From: Trichomonas vaginalis G3
Taxonomy: Eukaryota > Parabasalia > Trichomonadida > Trichomonadidae
Length of the DNA stretch: 64,000 bases
Direction of reading: 5' to 3'
Assembly: GCF_026262505.1 (NCBI RefSeq)
Contig: NC_067204.1
Span: forward strand, 21,421,300-21,485,299
Position numbers and translations under genes: made by a program
Notes under the pieces: generated by a model
Database searches by the model: none
The model's input: the letters and a program-made list of their open reading frames with translations, nothing else
Told to the model about the DNA's origin: nothing
Part shown: positions 9,185 to 19,218 of the stretch, in pieces
Layout of the letters: every line of letters begins with the position of its first letter
How positions within the stretch are numbered: position 1 is the first letter of the stretch

Positions 9185-9928
9185 TCACACGCAAACTTGA
9201 ATGTTTTGATAAGTGTCTGGTTGACAAAAGAAATATAAAAAAGTGAAAATGTGAAAATCTTTGATTTTGCCAGTAAATGCATACAATGGAATGTTTGATC
9301 GCAACAATTTATAGGTGCTGTCTATATGAAATGTCTTGATACTATGCGCATAAGCTTTGCCTTCAAAAGGCGCGTAATAGAAACACATATTATTGTCTGA
9401 GACTTCAAATGCAATGAGATCATCTGGAGATTCTTCTTGTACTGTCTGAACAAAGATTTGCAATGACACAACATCGTCAGGAGAATATCTAGTTTGAAGA
9501 GCATGTATTCTCTCTGCAAATCATTTGATTGCACGTGGTTTTTGAGCGTACATCTCTGGAATGGACGGACCCGTAAGAGGAATTTCAAGATCTTTGAATG
9601 CATTTAGCTGTGCTATCGCTCTTTGATTGTCATCTGTTTGGAAGTAATGTTCTAAATATTTGCGATAAAAGACAGACGAATATTGACTTTTGTCATTTGG
9701 GGCGGAATGATCATGTTCTTCAACTATTTTGATTAGTTTGTATTTATTTTGATCCAAGATTGCAACATTAAAATGTGCAGGACATTTTGGATATTTGCAG
9801 TGGAATGAAATCTGAGATCTTTCTTTCCTGACACGTTCACCATATCCATACTGTGCTTGTATTTCTTGTTTAACTCCAAATTTACAAAGATCCATAACAG
9901 TAAAGATAGTTTCTTCTTCTAATTCCAT
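9185..9928 (-). pseudogene. Mutator-like (MULE) transposase, truncated
   Basis: The leftward frame starts MELEEETIFTVMDLC and carries a zinc-finger-like DNA-binding block: HCKYPKCPAHF, then VEEHDHS, that is C-x4-C with a downstream H-x-H, as in the FLYWCH/WRKY-like N-termini of Mutator transposases. Further on, FHIDSTYKLL is the first catalytic Asp block of the DDE core. The frame is open apart from one in-frame TGA at 9,521-9,523 (after QKPRAIK) and then stops soon after the first catalytic Asp, so the second Asp, the CxxH motif and the catalytic Glu are absent. The cut lies next to the presumed end of Maverick A, which suggests that A, or a deletion linked to it, interrupted the gene. A second, longer relic of the same family lies at 54-55.4 kb. 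Confidence 0.75.
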
Positions 9929-10253
9929 TTGAAATTGAAATGAAAATTAAAAATTCAGAAATTTGAATAGATTTGGTCTGTAATTAAATGAGAATAGCAG
10001 TTTGTTCGTCATTGTTTGAGGCAAGAGTATTATAGGAATATTATATGATGGATTTGAGTTGCATATAAAGAGTGCAAAAGGATAAAGAGAAAAATTTTGT
10101 TAGATTAAATTATTAAATTTTAATTCTTTATTTTTTAGGATTGTTAGCTTTGTAAGATTGCTTTCTCACAAGAGAAAACAAGTATAAGGTTTAAGCTGTA
10201 TGTATTAAAGTTATAAATATTTGATTTTAAAAAAAATCAAGATTTTAAACTTT
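9929..10253. other. AT-rich non-coding stretch
   Basis: Upstream flank of the Mutator-like relic. I see no gene, RNA gene or clear repeat. No terminal inverted repeat for the transposase could be recognised. Confidence 0.5.
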
Positions 10254-10556
10254 AAAGGTATTAATTATGATTATCTTTCTTTAGCTTTACATGCTGTATG
10301 CTACTTTTGGAAACTGCTCTATTGTATTAGAATGTTTTTAAATTTTGCACCTAAAAATGCGTAATATTAAAAATTAAGGTATTAATTATGATTATCTTTC
10401 TTTAGCTTTACATGCTGTATGCTACTTTTGGAAACTGCTCTATTGTATTAGAATGTTTTTAAATTTTGCACCTAAAAATGCGTAATATTAAAAATTAAGG
10501 TATTAATTATGATTATCTTTCTTTAGCTTTACATGCTGTATGCTACTTTTGTCTTT
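10254..10556. repeat. 121-bp tandem repeat, about 2.5 copies
   Basis: The block starting GGTATTAATTATGATTATC repeats at exact 121-bp spacing (10,261, 10,382 and 10,503 for the same TTAATTATG), and the full copies are virtually identical. The third copy is cut after CTACTTTTG. The unit is unrelated in sequence to the two other 121-bp arrays of the window. Confidence 0.9.
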
Positions 10557-10586
10557 GAGACATTCCATGATTTAAGTTAAGAAGCT

Positions 10587-11634
10587 TTAAGGGTGCGCCC
10601 GGGAGGATCATGTAAACTTCAGAATTTAGAACCTTAATTTTTAAGCAATAACTTGGTACCTAAATAGGTAGGAAAACTCTAAAAATATCAAAAAATACAA
10701 CTTGGCTCCATAATAATCCTGTCATGGTGGCTGTTTGTATCCCCTAGTATTTTCCTCTTGAATCTCTTTTTCTGTCGAAATTAAATTCAAATCTCAGAAG
10801 TAGAAGTGAATAATCGACTTATTACTGCTATTATACGAATAAATAAATTCATTATATTATTTTTATTTACATAATATCTGTTTGAAGTCCATAATTCTAT
10901 AAATTTTTCTTCAAAAACATTACAATCTTGATAGTTTTGATACTGTTTAATAGGTTTTTGGCACCTTATTTAGTATTTACTACGTATAGAGTCGATCTGA
11001 ACTTAATTATCGGAAATTTAAAATATTTATTATAAGTAAAATCTGATTTGAAATTTATGTTTAACTACTCATATCTTGCATTATCCTGAGTAGCTTTGTA
11101 AAAATTCATCAAAAAGATTTTAACGTGCTTTAATTTTTATTTTTTAAAATAATGCATATTATTATATAACTAGCATATTTACAAATTTTAGTGCTTTCAA
11201 AAATTTAATCCTCCTCCTCTCAAATAAACGTACATCCGGGTGGCCTGTTTTTTGCAAAAAATAAAATTTCATTTTTTATGCTTAAAAAGTCAGAATTTTT
11301 ATTTGCTTCTGGGATATATGATGGCTATATCAGATGCCCATTCTTTTTGATACTCAACATTAAACATAAAACTTAGCCGTTAAGGCTCTTCTGAAAATAT
11401 TTTTTTTTCCGAAAAATTTTCGAAAAAAACCAAAAAATTTAAAAATCCCCGAATCTGCAGGGATTTTAAAAAATTCTTTTTAGTAAAACTTAAGGATATT
11501 GTATCAGATATATTGGTATGGGCAAATTCAATTTTAATCCAATATTCATCGAGATATTAAGTTAACGAAGCTTTCAAAATTGAGAGGGTAATCCTCCTCC
11601 TCTCAAATAAACGTACATGCGGGTGCACCCTTAA
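10587..11634. mobile_element. Candidate small element with 14-bp inverted ends
   Basis: The left edge reads TTAAGGGTGCGCCC and the right edge GGGTGCACCCTTAA, inverted with one mismatch. Just inside the right edge is TCCTCCTCCTCTCAAATAAA, and the same motif plus ACGTACATCCGGGTG occurs again near 11,210-11,250. No coding capacity is visible between the ends. The target duplication is unclear because the flanks are A/T runs. It may be a MITE-like element or a relic of one. Confidence 0.35.
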
Positions 11635-11846
11635 AAAAAAGCAAAAAAAAATTGAATACTTTACTGGCTGGGCAAATTTGTCGCCGCCCCGAAGAGAAGT
11701 TAAATCTCCATCCGATCTGTAAATTTCTTCAAATTTTCCCATGAAATATGCTATTTTAAATGTAAAAATTCAATCAACTTTCTGATTTATTGATTTTACA
11801 ACTTCTTTGAATGCACACCTTAAAATTTTTGTCAAAAAAATTTACA

Positions 11847-13064
11847 ATGAGAACAGAAAACAAACCGACGATATATGAAACAATCTGGACATCCAAAAAA
11901 TGCTTAGCATTCATTTCATTAGTGATTGTCTTGTTCTGTTTCTGGAATTTCGGTACAGAATTATTATTCAAAGTAAATCCAGCACGGGACTCTTTCGAAA
12001 TTGGTTACGGAACAATGTTTGCGCGTGATTCAGTCAATCAGCTCAGAGAAGGCTTTAAAATCCCTATGAATCCGATGAATTTTTCACTTAATAAGTATCA
12101 ACCTCCAATATTTTTCAAATCTATTTATCCATCAGGCTATATTCCTGGTGAAAATGATGTTAAGCTCTTAGAACCAATGCTTTTAGTATTCAGAAATTCA
12201 GTTTTCACACCTGAATCAGTCATTGTCAAGTGGAATGGATTTCATGTTATGTCATTAGTATGCCACCCTCGATTTTGGAATGCCTCATACTCGAAATTCT
12301 ACAATATCAACTTTATTACTTATTATAAGTACCATTCTGCTGTTTGCATTGGCCATCAGCACACATCCGACTTTGGACATTGGTTCTTAGAAGTTCTTCC
12401 GTGTTTCTTTGCAGTTCCTCAATGGATTTTGGATACATCTGTAATTGTCGTTCCTCATTACAAGAAATATATCGTTGAACACTTATCTCTTTTCAACATA
12501 ACCGAAGATAAAATTATTTTCGCTGAAGATACTTATTTATACGCAGAAAATCTTTACATGATGCATTCAAACTGGTGTGGTGACATTAACCAGTTATTAA
12601 TACAAAACATGAAGCAGAAATTCATCGAAATGTTCAAACTGAACAGAGAAAAGCCTTCAAAATACGTTTTATACAACAGATTTAATATGTCAAGAGAAAT
12701 TGGCAACTGGCAAGAGGTTTTAGATGCTATTAGGACCCAACATCCAGAGTACAAGTGGGAAGTAGGCTATAACTTGATTACTTTGGCCGAACAAGCGAAA
12801 TATTTCAATTCCATCAGAGTTTTCTTCGCCGTTCACGGTTCTGTCCTTTCTAATATTATATTCATGCAGAAAGGAACATCAGTTGTTGAATTACAAATGG
12901 AAAAATGGCTTCTTTCCTTCATTTATTTGGGAGGATTCACAGAAGTTAATATGATTGAAGGAAGAGATGCGTCAATCATGCATATACCTGTCCAGAAGAC
13001 AAATGTTGATGCTCTTTATATTTCTAGATTAATAACAAAGGCAATTGAAAAATTAGAAAATTAA
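11847..13064 (+). CDS. GT61-family glycosyltransferase, type II membrane protein
   Basis: A 405-residue protein with a short cytoplasmic N terminus, one membrane anchor (about residues 19-38, CLAFISLVIVLFCFWNF) and a luminal catalytic domain, as in Golgi or ER glycosyltransferases. Two family blocks of GT61 (DUF563; EOGT and plant xylosyl/arabinosyltransferase group) are clear: HQHTSDFGHWFLEVLP at about residue 170 and VHGSVLSNIIFMQKGTSVVEL at about 329. The donor sugar cannot be told from sequence. Several N-x-S/T sites are present. The ATG at 11,847 is chosen over one 36 bp upstream because it puts the anchor near the N terminus and follows an A/T-rich leader. It is intronless and stands alone, with TIR elements on both sides. 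It is intact and looks like a host gene. Confidence 0.85.
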   Translation: MRTENKPTIYETIWTSKKCLAFISLVIVLFCFWNFGTELLFKVNPARDSFEIGYGTMFARDSVNQLREGFKIPMNPMNFSLNKYQPPIFFKSIYPSGYIPGENDVKLLEPMLLVFRNSVFTPESVIVKWNGFHVMSLVCHPRFWNASYSKFYNINFITYYKYHSAVCIGHQHTSDFGHWFLEVLPCFFAVPQWILDTSVIVVPHYKKYIVEHLSLFNITEDKIIFAEDTYLYAENLYMMHSNWCGDINQLLIQNMKQKFIEMFKLNREKPSKYVLYNRFNMSREIGNWQEVLDAIRTQHPEYKWEVGYNLITLAEQAKYFNSIRVFFAVHGSVLSNIIFMQKGTSVVELQMEKWLLSFIYLGGFTEVNMIEGRDASIMHIPVQKTNVDALYISRLITKAIEKLEN

Positions 13065-13253
13065 TTTTAGAATATTTGTTCAATAATTGTTTTTTTGCAG
13101 TAACATTCTATAATAATATTGGGGAGAAGCTTCCTAAACTTTTTAATCCCATAAATATGGTCATTATCTGGAATAAAGAGTTAAGCGTCATATGTCACTT
13201 TTTGTACTAAGGAAACATTGACTTTATGCGTTCTGACTTTTCGATGAGGAAAC

Positions 13254-14747
13254 AAGTGTTCACGTATTATAAACTTCCTTATTCCAATAAACCGACCCTA
13301 AACATAATTAATTCTAAGCATGATAATGGTCTCTTTTCTATGATAACCAAATCAATTTGGTTATCATAGTAAAGCACCAAAAACTGGAATAGGAATCGGC
13401 AATATGGAATCATGAAGCAACTCGGATAAAATAAATATGGAACATTCATACATCCATTCCCTATTTTTAACCATATTATATTTTCAAACAAAATTCTCGT
13501 ACTATTTTCAATAAAATTTGCATAACCTTGTTATTACTCTTAGGCGAAAGATGATTTTAATGTTAATTTTATAGAAGAACTTTTAATGCATAATAAAATA
13601 ACCATTTCCTATAAATTTAGACTTAAAACGGTGACAATAAACAAGCTTTAGTCTAGAAATTAATTTTCTACTACTATAAATGCATCTTTATCTTTAATTA
13701 GAAAAAAATTTATCAATTTTATTATCCAGATGAAAAAAGAAGTGACATATGATATTTTATCTAATTTAAAATCTTTTATTGATTGTTTTTAAAAACTTTG
13801 CATTTTGTATGAGTATTTCATGTTTAAATCAGTATAAATACGCAAAATACTTATGAAATTCCAGCTGTTATTCAGTACTATTCATTTTTCAGCAATCATT
13901 AACTGTGGAAGAGTATGGCAAACGTTCGATAATGATCATGTATACTCAGATCATCAAGAATGAATTAAAGTCAATGCAGGGAAATGGATAATCCGATTAA
14001 AAACCCCAAAAAGGAAAAAGATATTATATGAACGTCTCACAAATGGTTAGTACTAAGCTCTTTCCTGATGATTGAATATTCTTTCATATTTTTGTATATT
14101 GTAAGGGATTTTCTCCCCAAATATATAATACCTTCCTTATAAACGATCTACTTTCTTTGAATACAAGTATAATTTTACATTTTAGGAAAAAAATTTATTT
14201 TTTCAAATTTATCTTATAACAATAGAGATTTATATATGTGTGTGTCAATATAGGCTTTAGTGGTATAAAATTGGGTAGATTTTGTTTTATTTTGAGTAAA
14301 AAATTCAAAAAATACTACCTCATTTTGCGTGCAAAGGAATAGTCAGAGCTATTTAATAACATTTTACGAATGAACTATGGAATTACTATAACTTTTGAAG
14401 AAATTTCAAAGTTAATAGAAGATTGTATTTTAGAAATCAGCTAAAAGAATGATGTGCATGCATCAAGCGTTAAAGTATCCTAATCAGAATATAGTAATAT
14501 ACAATGATTAGCAAAGCAGATTTGAATCGGCAAGAAGAGTTGCTTAAAAAATCAGTTGAGTCTTCTCTAGTTTCCACACTGCCTATTCCTGTTTAAGTGC
14601 GGTTATTCCTATTCCAGTTTTTGGTGCTTTACTATGATAACCAAATTGATTTGGTTATCATAGAAAAGAGACCATTATCATGCTTAGAATTAATTATGTT
14701 TAGGGTCGGTTTATTGGAATAAGGAAGTTTATAATACGTGAACACTT
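13254..14747. mobile_element. Non-autonomous TIR element, 1.49 kb, 143-bp arms
   Basis: Two inverted arms of 143 bp (13,254-13,396 and 14,605-14,747) are almost identical, starting AAGTGTTCACGTATTATAAA. Each arm contains a 28-bp near-perfect palindrome around ATGATAACCAAAT (13,339 and 14,634), so each arm could itself fold. The flanks share only AAC (13,251-13,253 and 14,748-14,750), a possible 3-bp target duplication. The 1.2 kb inside has no credible coding frame, so the element would depend on a transposase encoded elsewhere. The superfamily is not recognised. The near-identity of the arms suggests a recent insertion. Confidence 0.8.
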
Positions 14748-15580
14748 AACGAAAAACAAACAGTGGAAAAACCCCTCTTCAGTATGCACATTATCTTTCT
14801 TGCCGATATACATACCTTCTTCTTATCTCACATGGTGCAAAGAAACCGAAATTGAGCTCCTGTTTTATATAACAGCAAGGCAGAAATTTGAAACGAAGCT
14901 TCAAATTTCTCAAGCTTGCATTCTGGGCATATAACTGCCCAAGATGCTAAAAGGCGTGTAGCGCCATCACTGAATATCAAATTTATTATAATAATTATTT
15001 TATTATAAATCGACCTGTTATAACACACTTGTGCAATACATCAATTTATTTAACCTCTAAATCCAAAAAACTCAAATGAGATCACATAACAGTCTTGTTT
15101 ATTTAGCAATGACAATATTCTCAATTTATTTTATTCTTGATTTCCTACAGCTTTTTAAGGCTCAGTGGAATGAATAAATGGGTACATTTTTCTTGATTTT
15201 TTTATTTGAATTGATTTTTAAAGGGTAAATTTACGCCCTTATGTCATGACTTTCAATTTTAAATACGTGGAGAAGATAGAATAATTCACTTTCTCCATAG
15301 AAATGGATAAATGGAGAAGCTTTGGAGAAGGACATTGCCCTCGTATTCATGGAAACTTTCTATGGGCAATTTATTTGAGCGATTTATATTCCCATAGAGA
15401 TAATTTCACTTTTGAGATTTTTACTTGGCATTTGCCAGCAAATGACATGTAAAATCTTATCTATAATTTTCTTAAAAACTCCGACAAAATATTAATGAAT
15501 GGTATAAAAAAATGCTATGGTATCAAAATCAATCAATTTTATTTGTAAACTTTTTCCTGACATTATCGAGAAATCGTCGA
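14748..15580. other. Intergenic stretch
   Basis: AT-rich DNA between the TIR element and TRAPPC4. I see no gene or RNA gene. The last 100 bp hold A/T-rich sequence with TCAATTTTATTT, which could serve as promoter DNA for the next gene. Confidence 0.4.
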
Positions 15581-15997
15581 ATGCCAGTCTACAATGTTAT
15601 GATCTGCAACAGTAGTGGTGGCCTTATATTTTCATGGTCATACAATAAAGACGCTCCTCTGCTCGATTCAAACGAAGTTATTATCATCGGATCAACACTT
15701 CACTCACTTCATGCAATCTCAGTCGCTATTTCTCCAACACCAAAATCATCCGGCTTTACCGAATTAGAATGCACAACATGGAAGGTATCCGTTCTTCAAA
15801 CAATTACTGGCTTAAAGTTTATGGTGTTTACAGATACAGGGTTTGTAAAATCCCAGGAACTCTTAAAGGAAATCTATGGAGTTTATGCGGATTATGTTCT
15901 CAAGAATCCATTCTATCATCTTGATATGCCTATTGCAAACTCTTGTCAAAAATTTGTTACTGAAGTTGCCAGCGTTGTTGACAAATATGGTGCTTAA
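15581..15997 (+). CDS. TRAPPC4: TRAPP complex subunit 4 (TRS23/TRAPPC4)
   Basis: A 138-residue longin-fold subunit of the TRAPP complexes, which act as Rab1 (Ypt1) exchange factors and tethers at the Golgi. The match covers the whole protein: MPVYNVMICNSSGGLIFSW at the start, STLHSLHAISVAISP, SSGFTELECTTWKVSVLQT, TGLKFMVFTD, and the very conserved end LLKEIYGVYADYVLKNPFYH with LDMPI. The ATG at 15,581 is chosen because the sequence aligns from MPVYN; the 23 residues upstream in the same frame are unrelated. The animal protein carries a PDZ-like insert between strands 2 and 3 that is absent here, so the length is close to the bare longin core. It is intronless and intact. Confidence 0.92.
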   Translation: MPVYNVMICNSSGGLIFSWSYNKDAPLLDSNEVIIIGSTLHSLHAISVAISPTPKSSGFTELECTTWKVSVLQTITGLKFMVFTDTGFVKSQELLKEIYGVYADYVLKNPFYHLDMPIANSCQKFVTEVASVVDKYGA

Positions 15998-16342
15998 ATT
16001 TATATAATTATTAAAATAGCAAAATTCTATAATCGTCATTCTTACCATCTTAGCGTTATTTTTTTTTTATTAAATATTTCTGCATTAAGCTATATAATCA
16101 TTAATGAAAAATTGCATATTCATATCATCTGTAAATGTTTTTAAGTCGGATGCTACATTACATTAAGATATTATTAAAATATCATTCCCTAATATTCATG
16201 TTCAATGAACGAAACGATTGAAAATGAGTACACATAGTTGCACCACTCCAAAATTTACTTGCGCAATGCCTACTTATTAAACTTATCCAGACCTTCTTCT
16301 GAATTGAGGGGAATTTTACGGGTGTTACATTTTCTTTACAAA
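15998..16342. other. Intergenic stretch
   Basis: AT-rich DNA without a recognisable gene. TTACATTTTCTTTACAAAATG at the end, just before the next start codon, resembles the short pyrimidine-containing initiator context of trichomonad genes. Confidence 0.4.
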
Positions 16343-17110
16343 ATGAAAGCTTACTTGTATTTTGTTCTTGGATTTTTAGTGATTGCAGCTGCAACAATCT
16401 ATAACGACTTAATGCCACCAACTTACGAGTATTATGAATACTACATTTTTAGAGATCACCTTCCAGTTGGAAAAGATAAAAAGTTAACCGTTTTTGGAGC
16501 TACAGGAAATATTGGTCATGCTGTAGTTAAAAATGCTCTCGCTTATGGATTTAATGTTACTGCTTATGCAAAAAATTCATCAAAAACTTTCAGGAAAAAC
16601 AGTCACCTTCATGTTGTTTATGGCGATTATGTTAATATAGACCAAATGAAGAAGGCTATTGAAGGATCTGTAGCCGTTATATCTTGCATTGGACCAGAAT
16701 ATTCAAAGACCGCAACTCACAATGTTTCTATCGCCCATAAAAACATTATTAAGGCAGTCGAACAGACGAACGTTACCAGATTCATTACAATCTCAACGCC
16801 TGCATACAAATACAAAGAAGATAAAATGAATTTTTATATCAACCTCTATGATCTGTATGCAACGAAGCTATATCCAGAAGCATATAAGGAGCATATCAGA
16901 ATGGCTAAAGATACAGAAGAATCCTCTTTGAACTGGACAGTAGTTCGATATATGAAACCAACTGATGATCCAGCTTATGGCCGCATCCTTATTAACCATG
17001 GTGAAAATAAGACCAATCCATTTGTTAGTAGAGAGGATATTAGCTCGTTTATTCTCTCTAATATTAATGAAAATTTGTTTGCTCATGATATGCCAATTAT
17101 TGGTAGATAA
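16343..17110 (+). CDS. Membrane-anchored NAD(P)-binding (atypical SDR, NmrA-like) protein
   Basis: A 255-residue protein with an N-terminal hydrophobic segment (about residues 3-20, AYLYFVLGFLVIAAATIY), acting as signal anchor or signal peptide, followed by a Rossmann fold. The dinucleotide-binding loop is VFGATGNIGHAV (about residues 48-59), the GxxGxxG type of atypical short-chain dehydrogenases in the NmrA/NAD(P)-binding-10 group. GDYVNIDQMKKAIEGSVAVISCIG matches the strand that contacts the cofactor, and ITISTP is the usual end of strand 5. The substrate is unknown. Many relatives are sugar-nucleotide, flavin or quinone oxidoreductases or redox sensors. The ATG at 16,343 puts the hydrophobic helix at the N terminus; an upstream in-frame extension of 35 residues looks spurious. 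The gene is intact and intronless. Confidence 0.8.
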   Translation: MKAYLYFVLGFLVIAAATIYNDLMPPTYEYYEYYIFRDHLPVGKDKKLTVFGATGNIGHAVVKNALAYGFNVTAYAKNSSKTFRKNSHLHVVYGDYVNIDQMKKAIEGSVAVISCIGPEYSKTATHNVSIAHKNIIKAVEQTNVTRFITISTPAYKYKEDKMNFYINLYDLYATKLYPEAYKEHIRMAKDTEESSLNWTVVRYMKPTDDPAYGRILINHGENKTNPFVSREDISSFILSNINENLFAHDMPIIGR

Positions 17111-17292
17111 AAATACATATTATTCTTAATGTCTTGATAATACATTAATATTTTCACACAATATATCATCTTTTTAGTTTTTTTTTTAAATGTAATGAAT
17201 TTTTGCTCTAAATGATTGGAAATAGCATGTGGTTGAGCTTTTACAGATATTTATTATATTTGAATCAGTTATATCATCAAATTTATAAAAGA

Positions 17293-17781
17293 ATGGGAAA
17301 CGAAGAATCTGAAGCCAAACCGGTTGAAATTATCAATGTGAAAACAGTTGAAAAAACAGCAAGAAGTGCAACATCAGATGTTCCTCCAATCCCTGTTATC
17401 AATCCTTTAATAGCTCGATCATTAATTTCAGAAAATTATCCGAAAGATCTAAATATCCCTCCTGGAAAACTACCTGCTGCACAAGCAGAAATCAAAGATT
17501 ATTTTAGTCAATTAACATATCATTTAAATAAAAATGAAGAAATAATTGCTAAGAATATTGCAAGGCAAATGGATCAATACTCAAGTTTGAACGTTGCATT
17601 AGAGAAAAGAAAAGATACTTTAAATGTTAAATTAGATGAAATGTTAAAAACTTTCCAATCTTTGGATGATGATATCAAAGAAGCTACGAATTCATTATCA
17701 AATTTCATACAAAGAGCCGATAAACTTGCTCAAATTATTGATCCATCTTTGCCTTCATTCGAAGAATATAAGAAAAATTAA
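17293..17781 (+). CDS. BORCS5: BORC subunit 5-like (BORCS5/loidin) protein
   Basis: A 162-residue protein starting MGNEESEAK, a good N-myristoylation signal (Gly2, Ser at position 6). It is followed by a short disordered stretch, PPIPVINPLIARSL, and a long helical coiled coil (about residues 70-150) ending IDPSLPSFEEY. This order matches BORCS5: myristoylated MGSEQS, a short IPxFxPLL motif, then helices ending in LNSMLPEGERLEPF. BORC sits on the lysosome surface and recruits Arl8 to couple the organelle to kinesin. The ATG at 17,293 is chosen because only it exposes the myristoylation signal. Similarity is by pattern and modest identity, so another small coiled-coil subunit cannot be excluded. 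Confidence 0.65.
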   Translation: MGNEESEAKPVEIINVKTVEKTARSATSDVPPIPVINPLIARSLISENYPKDLNIPPGKLPAAQAEIKDYFSQLTYHLNKNEEIIAKNIARQMDQYSSLNVALEKRKDTLNVKLDEMLKTFQSLDDDIKEATNSLSNFIQRADKLAQIIDPSLPSFEEYKKN

Positions 17782-18189
17782 TTTTCTAATATTTCATATC
17801 ATTTGTTTAAATACCTAACTTGCTATCAAATTGCATTGCGATATCCTTCATTTCATTTTTAAATTTTCTTGATTTGAAAATTTTTGAACAAAAAATATGA
17901 TAACAGCATTATAACGGTTAATGATAGTCTATGAACTAATTGAAATTAAGAAAAAATAAGTGAAAAAAGACTTCAGAAATAACCTAATCCTTGTGATCTT
18001 TTGATAACATTCAGTTAAAATTAGCGTTGGTATCAACAAGTATTGATTTCATGAATGACTTACCCCAGTTCATTTAGATTATCCCTTCGAGTGGCAGAAA
18101 AAAAGGGTTTCAAAAAGAATTACATTTTGAAACTAGGAAAGTAAAAAGTGAACGTCTATTGCATATTAGTAATATTGAGAGAATATTTA
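17782..18189. other. Convergent intergenic stretch
   Basis: Between the convergent BORCS5-like and Sec7-PH genes. No gene is seen. It contains A/T-rich sequence only. Confidence 0.45.
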
Positions 18190-19218
18190 CTATATAAGAT
18201 CATAAACAATTTTCCAAAAAGCTATCAAATTAAGATTATTTGCCCATGTTAAAATGTCGTCCTTATCTGCGTAAGCTATATAATCACTATGGTTACTCTT
18301 TTTACGGATTCCTTCCTTAGAAATCTTGTATCCTAATGAACCGCCATCGCTCTTCCTTATCAGAAGATGCTCTGGTTCTTTCTTCTGTGCAGGTTGATAG
18401 GATGATATGGTTCCAGGTATATCAAGTTCTCCAATCTGATCTATCATTGTATTATCATTATAATATTTCAGAACAAAACCTTCGATTGCGAAGCAACGAT
18501 CTTTCTTTGTTTTGAAGAGGCCGCCTATCTTCTTCAGCATGCCCTTCTTTTCGTATTCTGGTGGGTTATTAAAATGAGTAAAAGTGAAAAACACAGGGAA
18601 AGGTCGTTTCTCTAAATCATTGAATACACGTTCTCTGTATGCACGTGGAATTTTATTAATGTGAGTTAATTCAAGATATTTTGACTTTGGGAACTTCTTG
18701 CTTGGAATGTTGTATCCAGATTGAAGTAAAAGAGCAGCTAATAAGGAAGTTAAAGCGGGAATATCATAATCAAAATTTGGATTGGCTGTCAGATATACAG
18801 CTGAAAATATTTCAAGTATTGTATTAACTTGACTTAAATTTGGAGGAAAAGCAATCCTAGAAAGGCAGTAATAAATCGAGTCTGATAAACTGTTAAACTC
18901 GTGTATTATAGAATTGAAGTAAAAATAAAGGAATGATTTGATTTCAAATGGAAATTTAGGACTGAATATTAATTTTGATATAGATGAGGGATAAATTCCT
19001 TTGCAATAAAAGAGATAAGGCCCCATATTATGTAATTGTACAATTGTTGAATCCGTTGTGATGGCAACTGTAATCATTAACATCGGATCTTGATTAAACA
19101 TTTTGGCATAGTCAGTTGGGTATGTGAACTTGGGTAAATCTATTGGTATTAAATGGCTTGGAACATCTGGAGGCGGGCCATTCCAGCTTCGCGCCAGATC
19201 TCCCGGCAAATCACTCAT
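18190..19218 (-). CDS. Divergent Sec7-like / PH-domain protein (possible Arf GEF)
   Basis: A 342-residue leftward gene. Residues about 120-215 resemble the C-terminal half of a Sec7 domain: INxILExFSxxYLxxNP-type sequence (VNTILEIFSAVYLTANPNF), a helix like the one that carries LNTDLHN in canonical members (LTSLLAALLLQSGYN), and an IPxxxRExVFxDL region. Residues about 225-342 form a PH domain: KKGMLKKIGGLFKTKKDRCFAIEGFVLKYY at the start, and TWANNLNLIAFWKIVYDL in the closing helix with its Trp. Sec7-PH proteins such as cytohesins and PSD/EFA6 activate Arf GTPases at membranes. The Sec7 part is divergent and I cannot see the catalytic Glu finger, so activity is uncertain. The start is the ATG opening MSDLPGDLARSW. 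Confidence 0.55.
   Translation of the reverse strand: MSDLPGDLARSWNGPPPDVPSHLIPIDLPKFTYPTDYAKMFNQDPMLMITVAITTDSTIVQLHNMGPYLFYCKGIYPSSISKLIFSPKFPFEIKSFLYFYFNSIIHEFNSLSDSIYYCLSRIAFPPNLSQVNTILEIFSAVYLTANPNFDYDIPALTSLLAALLLQSGYNIPSKKFPKSKYLELTHINKIPRAYRERVFNDLEKRPFPVFFTFTHFNNPPEYEKKGMLKKIGGLFKTKKDRCFAIEGFVLKYYNDNTMIDQIGELDIPGTISSYQPAQKKEPEHLLIRKSDGGSLGYKISKEGIRKKSNHSDYIAYADKDDILTWANNLNLIAFWKIVYDLI

Noticed and set aside
11174-11660. tRNA or small structured RNA near the CCTCCTCCTCTC repeats
   Set aside because: No cloverleaf or polymerase III box pair could be found by eye. The repeats are better explained as part of the candidate TIR element.
13339-13366. Rho-independent-type terminator
   Set aside because: The palindrome lies inside a transposon arm and occurs in both arms. 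Eukaryotic context makes that reading unlikely.
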